Assembly: GCA_050730675.1 (NCBI GenBank)
Contig: JBOHNM010000095.1
Location: 1-16,263, forward strand
DNA: 16,263 nt
Source of the DNA: JBOHNM01 sp050730675
GTDB taxonomy: Bacteria; Planctomycetota; Phycisphaerae; Phycisphaerales; UBA1924
Reading direction: 5' to 3'
Shown: positions 1 through 6,637 of the stretch, in pieces
Layout of the letters: the number at the start of each line of letters is the position of its first letter
Numbering within the stretch: the stretch's first letter is position 1
Program-made: the position numbers and the translations under genes
Notes under the pieces: generated by a model
Databases searched by the model: none
Told to the model about the DNA's origin: nothing
What the model saw: only the letters and a program-made list of their open reading frames with translations

Positions 1-141
1 GCCCTCGACAGCCCCCACAAATCTCTCGAAATCCAAAGAGTCCCCCTCAAGCGGCCCCGCCACCCCGCCGATGGTCACTCATACCCCCTCGGGGCTGTGT
101 GCCTGTCTCCCTGCCTTTCACCGCGCCAGCGAGTATCGCCC
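1..141. other. left-edge region before the first gene
   Basis: No coding region on either strand is convincing here. A short overlapping reading frame starts at 71 but is a frame-shifted shadow of the gene at 142. No hairpin, promoter or SD-like sequence stands out. The stretch probably holds the leader of the gene at 142 and perhaps the end of something lying outside the window. Confidence 0.4.
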
Positions 142-831
142 ATGCCCGCCATCCTCCCCCGCGACCCGCGTCAATTGGTCACCTTCGCCCAGTTCCACGC
201 GCCGGTCTGGCAGCAGCACGCCGCAGAACTGGGGCTCTCGCCGCAGCAGCTGCAGGACCTGCTGGCGGGAACCAGCGAAGGCGCCGCGACCGCCGCGGCG
301 GCCCAAGAGGCCCGCTACGCCAGCCTCGGCGCCACGCAGGTCTACTACGACGCCGCGGCCCGCCTGCGCGATGTCCTGGGCGCGTGCATGGCGACGATCC
401 ACGCCACCGCCGCGGCCTCCGCCGAGCCCGTCGAGACCTACACCACCGCGCAGGTGCCCGTGCCCCGCAGGCCCGGCCGCTCCGCCGGCGACCCCGCCCA
501 GCCCGAAAACCTCCGCGCCACGCTCCTGTGGGATGGCTCGCTCCGCCTGAACTGGTCGGCCCGCCAGCCCGCGGGCGTCACCGGCGTCGTCACGCTCGTG
601 CTGCGCCGGCTCCCCGGCGAGGGCGACACAGACTTCCGCCTCATCGACCTCGTCGGCGGCAAGACGTGGACCGACCAGACCCTCCCCCCCGGCACCACCG
701 CCGCCGAGTACCAGCTCCAGGGCCGCCGCGGCGACCGCACCGGCCCGCTCTCGAACATCCTCAGCGTGCCGTTCGGCTCGCTCGTCCGACCGCAGAACAC
801 CACCACCACCGCGGCGAAGCTCGCCGCGTAA
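142..831 (+). CDS. fibronectin type III-like domain protein, function unknown
   Basis: This is a 229-residue protein in two parts. Residues 1-95 are mostly helical and Ala-rich, opening MPAILPRDPR and containing paired aromatic positions (FAQFHAPVW). Residues about 118-212 look like an Fn3-type beta sandwich: PENLRATLLWDGSLRLNW, then LVLRRLPGEGDTDF, then EYQLQGRRGDRTGPLSN, a typical strand and turn pattern for that fold. There is no signal peptide or membrane segment. ATG 142 is preferred over the ATG at 97 because the 15 extra residues look like non-coding leader and the MPAxLPR opening looks like a real N-terminus. No clear Shine-Dalgarno is seen. The hairpin terminator at 1019 is the likely end of its transcript. 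Bacteria carry many uncharacterised proteins with a helical N-terminus and a C-terminal Fn3 domain; a binding or scaffolding role is inference only. Confidence 0.75.
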   Translation: MPAILPRDPRQLVTFAQFHAPVWQQHAAELGLSPQQLQDLLAGTSEGAATAAAAQEARYASLGATQVYYDAAARLRDVLGACMATIHATAAASAEPVETYTTAQVPVPRRPGRSAGDPAQPENLRATLLWDGSLRLNWSARQPAGVTGVVTLVLRRLPGEGDTDFRLIDLVGGKTWTDQTLPPGTTAAEYQLQGRRGDRTGPLSNILSVPFGSLVRPQNTTTTAAKLAA

Positions 832-1018
832 ACAGTTGTCGCCCCGCCGAGGACATGGGACTTGCCGCGCCGGATCGGTCACGGGGCATCGGGATACGCC
901 GGCGCGGGGGGGCCAGCCACAGGAGCCCCCTCCGGAGAAACGGTGCTCGCCGAGCGCCAACTTTCAGCCGCCCCCCACGCACGCGGCAGCCGTTCCCTCA
1001 GTGGCGCGTGCAAGATTC

Positions 1019-1058
1019 CAAAGCACCCCGCGGCCCAAAGCCGCGGGGTGCTTTGTTT
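1019..1058 (+). terminator. strong rho-independent terminator
   Basis: A perfect 15-bp inverted repeat (arms 1019-1033 and 1041-1055) with a 7-nt loop is followed by a short T-rich run (TTTGTTT overlapping the right arm). The arms are CAAAGCACCCCGCGG and its exact complement. The T-run favours the + strand, so it probably ends the transcript of the gene at 142-831, about 190 bp upstream. It also argues against any start of the next gene upstream of 1060. Confidence 0.75.
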
Positions 1059-1105
1059 GCGGTCGGTGCATGACTCCGTCGATCCAAGACGCCAACCCTG
1101 TGTCC

Positions 1106-1561
1106 ATGGCCAAGCGCCTCAAGATCGTTCTTTCACCGGCGTGGACAGCCGTCCCCATGTCCGACCCAGACGCGCCGGCAACCTACGCCCGCGAGGACGG
1201 CAACGGGGCGCTCCAATTGTCATTCGCCGAGCACCGCGGCGGCAAGATTCCCAACTCAACAGAGTCTGATCTCAAGCAGATTGCCGTCCGTTCGTTTGCC
1301 AACTCGAACCAAGGCGGCGAAGAACCCCAGTTGTTCGCCACCGCATCGGGCACCTGCGCCTTTGGGCTGTTTGGATCCGCAGAGGGTTGCAGCGGAGATT
1401 CAGACCGCGTGCGCTTCTGGGTGCTCTCGGATGGCCGAGACTTCATCTTCGTCACGTTCTTCTCGCAAGGCCCGACATCTGAAGAGTGGCAGGAATCCCG
1501 CGACATCGCGCTCCGCACGACCCTCGGCCCCCGCCGTCCGTGGTGGAAGTTCTGGGCGTGA
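1106..1561 (+). CDS. small hypothetical protein with PWWKFW C-terminal tail
   Basis: This encodes about 151 residues and I do not recognise the family. It starts MAKRLKIVLSPAW and shows alternating strands and helices: ALQLSFAEHRGG, LKQIAVRSFAN, FWVLSDGRDFIFVTFFS, then a helix (SEEWQESRDIALRTTL) and the tail RRPWWKFWA. There is no signal peptide. The strand/helix order loosely recalls small one-domain folds of the PsbP/DcrB or immunity-protein kind; this is a guess. The frame is open far upstream, but the terminator at 1019-1058 lies inside that extension, so the start must be 1070 (ATG), 1100 (GTG) or 1106 (ATG); none has an SD, and I chose 1106 because the beta-strand-like LKIVL follows directly. 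Codon third positions are less GC-rich than in neighbouring genes, which hints at different ancestry or weaker selection. It converges on the gene ending at 1589. Confidence 0.65.
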   Translation: MAKRLKIVLSPAWTAVPMSDPDAPATYAREDGNGALQLSFAEHRGGKIPNSTESDLKQIAVRSFANSNQGGEEPQLFATASGTCAFGLFGSAEGCSGDSDRVRFWVLSDGRDFIFVTFFSQGPTSEEWQESRDIALRTTLGPRRPWWKFWA

Positions 1562-1588
1562 AGCACGATCGCCGTTCGGCCTACTCGC

Positions 1589-2962
1589 CTACTCCCCCAC
1601 CTTCACCGTCTTCCCCTCCACCGTCCCCGGCCGTGGCGGCAGCGCCGCCATCTGCTCGGGCGTCAGCACACTTTCGAGCGCCTTGAGCGTCCGCTCCTCC
1701 AGCTCGCGCCGCTCCTTGCGGATCGGCGCCATCGGGTCCTCCCGTCGCTCCACCCTTCCACCCCCGCCACCCCCACCCTTCGCATCGCCCTCACCGATCG
1801 CCACCGTCGAGATGCTCACCGCGCCGCTTGCCCCGTCGCCGCCGCCGAACACCATGGGCATCGCCCCGCCACTCGCCCCCGCCTTGTCCGTCGCTTCCTC
1901 GGCACGCCGATTGATCGCCTCGGCCGCCTGCGCGTACTCGCGGCGCAGCGCCCCCAGCGACCGACCCTGCTCCGTCGTCAGGTCCTTGAAATCCGCGGCC
2001 GCCGCCAGAGCCTTGTCCACGTAGCGCTCGCGATAAATCTGTGGGTAGGTCGCCTTGCGCACCGCCAGCTCGAACGCCACCCGCGAAGCCTCCGGCAGCA
2101 GGGCCTGCAGCTCGGCCGCGGCGGCCTTGTTGACGCCGCGGATCTTCGCCCCCGCCTCGCGCACCGCCTCCTGCGACTTGCCAACCGCCGCAAAGTCGCG
2201 GTTCTTGAGCGCCTCGGCCATCTCCTGCCGCGCTGTGGTCTGCGCCTGGTTCTTCGCCACGATCGCCGAGTCCAGGGCCCGCTCGTACGCGTCGAGCGCC
2301 GGCGCGACCGCCGCGCTGGCCGCCGACGGCAGCTTCATCTGCTGCACCACACGGATGAGGTCCACGCTCTCACCCGGCATTCCACCAAACCCGCGCCCGA
2401 GCTTCGCCCGCCGCCGGTACATCTCCACCTTGTCCCACTTCGCGGCCTGCTCGCGCGTCGCCAGCAGTTTGAGGTCCGCCTCGAACGACTTGTCCGCCTG
2501 CTCCCGCGCCTCGCGCAGGGCCTTGCTGATCGGGCCGAGCTTCTTGTACTCCTCGTGGTCCTCGTTCTCGCGGGCCGCGGCACGCACCGCGTCGGACTTC
2601 TTCTTCGCCTCCTCTGCCTTGGTCCGCAGTTCCGCCTGGTACCCCTCGAAGAGTTCCTTCGACGCCTTCACCTGGTCGGCGCTGAACCCCAGGATCCGCG
2701 CGATCTCCTCCAGGTCCGCCGCCGTGAACGACATCGACCCGCCACCACCACCCCCGCCGAAGAACGGCCCGCCATCGAGCGTCATCGCGCCCAGGTCATC
2801 GCCATCGAGCACGATCATGCCACCCTCACCCCCACTCCCCGGCGGCCCGCCGATTGAGACCGTGCGCACCGCCACGCCCTCCTGCGCCCACGCCGGTGTG
2901 GGGGCGGCCATCGCCGCGGCAATCAGACCCGACACCACCACGCACAGGAATCGCTGATTCAT
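1589..2962 (-). CDS. secreted coiled-coil protein with LTxEQ motifs
   Basis: This is a 457-residue exported protein. A signal peptide spans residues 1-26 (MNQRFLCVVVSGLIAAAMA, cleavage likely after AWA). Residues 27-76 are Gly/Asp-rich and end in a poly-Gly run. Residues about 80-185 form a charged, Lys/Glu/Ala-rich helix suited to a coiled coil, and further helices follow to about 360. LTTEQ (328-332) and LTPEQ (433-437) resemble the LTxxQ signature of periplasmic Spy/CpxP-type proteins, which bind misfolded proteins or regulate envelope stress. The protein is far longer than those (about 160 residues), so true membership is uncertain. A second poly-Gly linker lies near 395-402. The start is set by GGAGGT (2968-2973) 5 nt before ATG 2962; the open frame further upstream is an Arg-rich artefact of GC-rich DNA. 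It diverges from the zinc-ribbon gene. A periplasmic chaperone-like role is inference. Confidence 0.8.
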   Translation of the reverse strand: MNQRFLCVVVSGLIAAAMAAPTPAWAQEGVAVRTVSIGGPPGSGGEGGMIVLDGDDLGAMTLDGGPFFGGGGGGGSMSFTAADLEEIARILGFSADQVKASKELFEGYQAELRTKAEEAKKKSDAVRAAARENEDHEEYKKLGPISKALREAREQADKSFEADLKLLATREQAAKWDKVEMYRRRAKLGRGFGGMPGESVDLIRVVQQMKLPSAASAAVAPALDAYERALDSAIVAKNQAQTTARQEMAEALKNRDFAAVGKSQEAVREAGAKIRGVNKAAAAELQALLPEASRVAFELAVRKATYPQIYRERYVDKALAAAADFKDLTTEQGRSLGALRREYAQAAEAINRRAEEATDKAGASGGAMPMVFGGGDGASGAVSISTVAIGEGDAKGGGGGGGRVERREDPMAPIRKERRELEERTLKALESVLTPEQMAALPPRPGTVEGKTVKVGE

Positions 2963-2967
2963 CGCGG

Positions 2968-2973
2968 ACCTCC
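2968..2973 (-). promoter_or_regulatory. Shine-Dalgarno deciding the start at 2962
   Basis: GGAGGT read on the minus strand lies 5 nt before the ATG that opens a textbook signal peptide. It settles the start against an in-frame extension reaching 3310. Confidence 0.75.
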
Positions 2974-3180
2974 AGGAGGGGGAACCGAACCGTACGCCAG
3001 ATGCGTCGGCGCTCAAAACCCGTCCCGCCTTGTGACAATTCACCCGCGGCACCCCCGATCCAAGCGTCCCCTCAACCGCAACGGGCACAGTGCTCGACTC
3101 CAGCCCCCACGGCCCGAACACCGATCTTCCCTCTTCTCGAACCCACGCAAGCCCGAACCCGCCAGCCCCGCAGCCACTCA

Positions 3181-3933
3181 ATGGTGCCCGCCGCCAGCCC
3201 CACCCCCGAACTCCTCTGCGAAGCCTGCGGCTACGCCATCGGCGAGATCGACCTCGATTCCTCCTGCCCCGAGTGCGGCGTCTCCATCGCCTCCAGCCTC
3301 CCCGCCGCACGCACCGGCCTGTGGTTCCAGAACCATCCGCGCGGCTGGCGCATCACCGTCGCCGATGTCGTCCTCACTCCGCGCCGCAGCTTCCGGCACA
3401 TGCGCATCGGGAACAACCGTGACCAGCCCTTTCTCATCCGGTCGCTGGGAATCAACGCACTGCTCTGGGCGCCGGGCCTGACAGCCGCGGCGCTCCTACG
3501 GCAATCAGAACAAGCCTACCTGCTGCTCGCCGATTTCTGCTTCATCGCCCCCGTCGCCATGCCGTTTGTCGCCGGCGGCATCTTCGCCCTCACCTATTTC
3601 CTCACAGTTGTCGAAGGCCTGGGCGTGCGCCTCGCCACCCGCCGGCGCGGATGGCGCATCACCCGCCCGATCGCCCGCAGCGTCTGCGCCTACGCGAGCT
3701 GCGGCTGGATCCTTGGCGGCGTGCTCCACCTCATGATTGTCATTGCCTTGTTCCTGTGGAATTCGGCGACGCACCAGGGCCAGCCCTCCCGCTTGCAGGC
3801 CCAGCCGTTCTGGATACCTATCGCCCTCGCCGCGATCCCCGGCCTGCTCGCCTTCGAAACCCTCGTCTACATCGGCATCCGCCAGTGCCGCTACGCCAAC
3901 GCACCGGCGATCACTTCACCCGTCATCCGGTGA
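3181..3933 (+). CDS. zinc-ribbon, multi-pass membrane protein
   Basis: This is a 250-residue protein. The N-terminus holds a CxxC-x12-CxxC zinc ribbon (Cys13, Cys16, Cys29, Cys32; LCEACGY and CPECGV), followed by a conserved-looking linker rich in W and R (GLWFQNHPRGWR). Hydrophobic segments lie at about 89-106, 113-145, 170-193 and 210-233, so four or five membrane passes are likely. Short zinc-ribbon plus membrane-domain proteins are abundant in Planctomycetota and mostly uncharacterised. ATG 3181 is chosen because the frame upstream lacks protein-like character and overlaps the divergent gene; there is no SD in front of it (CAGCCACTCA-ATG). It could be a membrane regulator or assembly factor, but nothing in the sequence fixes this. 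Confidence 0.75.
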   Translation: MVPAASPTPELLCEACGYAIGEIDLDSSCPECGVSIASSLPAARTGLWFQNHPRGWRITVADVVLTPRRSFRHMRIGNNRDQPFLIRSLGINALLWAPGLTAAALLRQSEQAYLLLADFCFIAPVAMPFVAGGIFALTYFLTVVEGLGVRLATRRRGWRITRPIARSVCAYASCGWILGGVLHLMIVIALFLWNSATHQGQPSRLQAQPFWIPIALAAIPGLLAFETLVYIGIRQCRYANAPAITSPVIR

Positions 3934-4062
3934 ATCTGGGCGATTCCTTGCACAACCACTTTTCATATTCCACCGCCCCGCTCCCAGCCCACAGTCAGTA
4001 TCATCCCGCCCGTCCGGGGTATCACCGCCACCCATGTCAATGCCCCGGCACAGGAGGTCCTC

Positions 4063-5598
4063 ATGCGCGTAATCCGTTGCTCCGCCGTCTTCGCCCTCAC
4101 CGTCGGTGCTTTCAGCGCCCCCGCCGCCCTCGCCCAGACCGCCACCTGGAACAACACAACGGGCAGTTGGAGCAACCCCGCCAACTGGACGCCCGGCCCA
4201 CCGGCGGACCTGGCCACGTCGCTCATCTTCGGCGGCCTCGGCGCATACACCGTCACCGTGGATGTCCAGACCTCGTGCGGCGCGCTGAACATCAATAACC
4301 CCAACGCCGTGCTCGCGCTCCAGTCGCTCGGAAGCACGACCAGCGCCCTGCTCGCCCCCAACGCGCCGACGCACAACATCGTCGGAACAATCCAGCTCAA
4401 TGACTACAACATCCTGCGGTTCGACCAGGATTGCACGCTCGCCCGCCCCTTCGGTGGCCCCTCCACGATTTCCCTCGGACACTTCGGCCGCGGCACGGTC
4501 ACCACCTCGTTCGGCTCGGTCGTCACCGTCAATCCCAACGTCCAGATTTCCGGCTACGGCACCGTCTCGGGCGGTTACATCAACCGCGGAATTTTCCGCG
4601 GCACGACCGGCAGCTATGCGCTGACCCTCAGCAACATCGTCTACACCCGCGAGAACAACGGCCTCATCCGCGCCGACAACGGCTGGGTGGTGGCCAACAC
4701 CGCTGTCCTCAACAACGCAGTCATCGAAGTCATCGGCAACGGCCAGTTCGAAATCAACAATGCTGCCACCTTCGCGGGCTCAACCGTCATCACCGGTCGC
4801 TCGCTGACTTACGGTGGCACCCTCACCCTTCAAGGCACTTGGACCAACAACGGCACGCACACCTTGAGCGGTAACAACGCCAACAGTTCGATCCTCAACG
4901 TCCCCCAGACTTCCACCATCGATGGCGCAGGTGAATTCAACATCTACGGACGGGCCATCGTGGCGAACGGCGCAACCCTGACCCTTGGCCCCCTGCAGAC
5001 CTTGCGTGCCAGCTACGGGCGCCTGTTCGGCAACATCATCTGCCAAGGCCCGGTGGAACCGTTCGCCGGCGGCTTCGGAACGGTCTTCGAGGTCGCCAAC
5101 AACCTCACCCTTGCACCAACATCGATGCTCCGGACCAACATTTACGGAACAAACAGCTATTCGCAGATCATGGGTGCTGGCTCGCTCGCCGCGGGAGGAA
5201 CACTCGAAGTCCGCATCATCTCACCCTTCCGCCCCGCCATCGGATCGACGTTCGTGATCCTCGACCTGTCCAGCGGCATCAGCGGGAACTTCACCTCCGA
5301 ATCACTCCCCACCATCGTGGATGCCCGCCGCTACTTCATCCGCAAGACCCCCGGCCGCTGGACCGTCGTCACCACCTGCGTCGCCGACGTCGCCAGTCTC
5401 GGCGCCGCGGACTTCACCCGCGACGGTCAACTGACCGCCGACGACATCGTCGGCTACCTCAACGCGTTCTTCTGCAACAACCTCGCCGTCGCGGACATTT
5501 CTGCGCTCGGCGGCAACCCGATCCCCGACGGCCAGATCACCCCCGACGACCTCATCCTCTTCCTCAACCTCTTCTTCAACAACTGCAATCTCAACTAA
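4063..5598 (+). CDS. secreted beta-helix-like protein with GC-type dockerin tail
   Basis: This is a 511-residue exported protein. The signal peptide is residues 1-24 (cleavage after ALA). It is followed by ATWNNTTGSWSNPANWTPG, the W/G/NW entry motif seen in many autotransporter-like and PEP-CTERM passenger proteins. Residues about 45-430 are Asn/Thr/Gly-rich with short hydrophobic strands (NNAVIEVIGNGQFEINNAATF and similar), typical of a right-handed beta-helix. Residues 439-511 form a two-repeat dockerin-like tail: CVADVASLG...DGQLTADDIVGYLNAFF and DGQITPDDLILFLNLFF, bracketed by Cys439 and Cys508. AGGAGG (4052-4057) sits 5 nt before the ATG. It is probably a cell-surface or extracellular structural or adhesive protein; the fold and tail are well supported, the role is inference. 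Confidence 0.85.
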   Translation: MRVIRCSAVFALTVGAFSAPAALAQTATWNNTTGSWSNPANWTPGPPADLATSLIFGGLGAYTVTVDVQTSCGALNINNPNAVLALQSLGSTTSALLAPNAPTHNIVGTIQLNDYNILRFDQDCTLARPFGGPSTISLGHFGRGTVTTSFGSVVTVNPNVQISGYGTVSGGYINRGIFRGTTGSYALTLSNIVYTRENNGLIRADNGWVVANTAVLNNAVIEVIGNGQFEINNAATFAGSTVITGRSLTYGGTLTLQGTWTNNGTHTLSGNNANSSILNVPQTSTIDGAGEFNIYGRAIVANGATLTLGPLQTLRASYGRLFGNIICQGPVEPFAGGFGTVFEVANNLTLAPTSMLRTNIYGTNSYSQIMGAGSLAAGGTLEVRIISPFRPAIGSTFVILDLSSGISGNFTSESLPTIVDARRYFIRKTPGRWTVVTTCVADVASLGAADFTRDGQLTADDIVGYLNAFFCNNLAVADISALGGNPIPDGQITPDDLILFLNLFFNNCNLN

Positions 5599-5662
5599 TC
5601 ACCGCCGAGTCTGCATCCGCGGATCACCGCGGCATGGCCGCTCCACCGCCACTCGTCTTGAT

Positions 5663-5689
5663 TTTCGCGTTTCTGCGTTTTCGCGTTTG
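5663..5689. repeat. GCGTTT iteration, period 8, between convergent genes
   Basis: GCGTTT occurs at 5667, 5675 and 5683, exactly 8 bp apart, embedded in TTTCGCGTT / TCTGCGTTT / TCGCGTTTG. It lies in the 95-bp gap between two convergent stop codons and is richer in A/T than its surroundings. There is no good hairpin, so it is not an obvious intrinsic terminator. Confidence 0.55.
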
Positions 5690-5693
5690 CCTC

Positions 5694-6422
5694 TCACCGC
5701 CGCCGCCGCATCCCCGCCGCCAACCCCAGCACCCCGACCACGCCCAAAGCCCCCGGACCCGGCACCGCGATCCCGTACTGCACGTGATCGATCTCCCAGT
5801 CCCCGCTCTGCGGCATCGAGATCACGATCGACGAGATCCCCGCGGCGTTGCTCACGCCTAAGAACCGGTCCTCGGCCGTCGTCCCCGTAATCTGCCCGTC
5901 CCCCAGCACCGCCGGGCCGAGCGAGCCCAACAGTACATTCCCGGGTCCGAACGCCTGGAAGATCACGCTGCCGAAGCCCTCGGGCAGCGCGCCAAAGGTC
6001 GCACCGATATCGGTCCAGACGATCCCCGCGTGCGTCGGCAGGCTCCCTAGCACCGTCGCGTCGAAGGTGATCGTCAGCACCGTGTTCGTCCCGCCGCTGT
6101 AGAACGACCGCCCGGCCGCTCCAGAGCCGTCGATCGCCCCATCATCGCCGTCCACCGAGTCGATCTGCGGGCCCGGCGACGACACGATCCACCCCGCCGA
6201 CGGCGTCGCCCCCGGCGTATTGAAAAGTCCGTCCTCGAAGTTCTCCAGGTGGAACGTCGAGAACGCCCCCCCGTTGAACGGGCTATCCACGAACGACAGG
6301 TACGGCGAGGGCCCGGAGAAGACCGGGTCCGCGCTCGCGGTGCCGACGGCCACCGCCAAAACCGCGCCCGCCAACACACCCAGCCCGGTCGCACGCCCGC
6401 CGTTCATTCGCGCACACATCAT
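5694..6422 (-). CDS. PEP-CTERM-like exported protein
   Basis: This is a 242-residue protein. The N-terminal export signal ends near residue 31 (GTASA). The body (about 32-218) is a beta-rich single domain with FENFEDG-like features (FHLENFEDGLF, SAGWIVSSPG, ADDGAIDG-type acidic turns, SFYSGGTNTVLTITFD, WEIDHVQYG). This recalls the carbohydrate-binding-like beta sandwiches found in many PEP-CTERM proteins. The tail (220-242) is VPGPGALGVV, a hydrophobic stretch, then MRRRR. That matches the tripartite sorting signal of PEP-CTERM/exosortase systems, here with PGPG instead of PEP as is common in Phycisphaerae. No exosortase gene is in the window. The start at 6422 has GGAAGAGG 8 nt upstream; a second in-frame ATG follows directly. 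It is predicted to be processed by an exosortase and placed outside the cell. Confidence 0.85.
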   Translation of the reverse strand: MMCARMNGGRATGLGVLAGAVLAVAVGTASADPVFSGPSPYLSFVDSPFNGGAFSTFHLENFEDGLFNTPGATPSAGWIVSSPGPQIDSVDGDDGAIDGSGAAGRSFYSGGTNTVLTITFDATVLGSLPTHAGIVWTDIGATFGALPEGFGSVIFQAFGPGNVLLGSLGPAVLGDGQITGTTAEDRFLGVSNAAGISSIVISMPQSGDWEIDHVQYGIAVPGPGALGVVGVLGLAAGMRRRR

Positions 6423-6503
6423 GATGATGACCTCTTCCTTCTTCCCCAGGTTCTCGTCGCACCGGCCAACAAACGCCGGAACGCTTCACCGTGAGCCAGC
6501 CCC

Positions 6504-6531
6504 AGCATACCGCACCCCCCGCCCTTGTCAA
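6504..6531 (-). promoter_or_regulatory. sigma70-like promoter for the PEP-CTERM-like gene
   Basis: Read on the minus strand, a perfect TTGACA (-35; 6526-6531) is followed after 16 nt by TATGCT (-10; 6504-6509). Predicted transcription start is near 6497, giving a leader of about 75 nt to the ATG at 6422. Confidence 0.55.
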
Positions 6532-6624
6532 TGACATCTCCGCCCGGCGCGCCGCGGCCACACCCCAATTCGCCCCCACCCCGCCCCCGGCCGCCCTTTT
6601 CCCAGCCAATCTCGCGGGATGCTG

Positions 6625-6630
6625 TACATT
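6625..6630 (+). promoter_or_regulatory. candidate -10 box for a leaderless start
   Basis: TACATT lies exactly 7 nt before ATG 6638, and there is no Shine-Dalgarno in that gap (CTTCATC). A TANNNT box at this distance is the arrangement seen for leaderless mRNAs in several bacterial phyla. No convincing -35 is seen 16-18 nt upstream, so the call is tentative. Confidence 0.35.
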
Positions 6631-6637
6631 CTTCATC

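Noticed and set aside
832..1018. GC-rich leader-like stretch considered as a riboswitch or small RNA
   Set aside because: Several short G/C complementary runs exist, as expected at this base composition, but none matches a known riboswitch core I can recognise.
2055..2957. A 300-codon open frame antisense to the secreted coiled-coil gene
   Set aside because: Ser/Ala/Arg-rich with no recognisable feature; the minus-strand gene has a signal peptide and a perfect SD.
2963..3180. TTGTCA as a -35 for the gene starting at 2962 (minus strand)
   Set aside because: No acceptable -10 hexamer occurs at 16-18 nt, so a promoter is not called, although the divergent gap must contain regulatory sequence.
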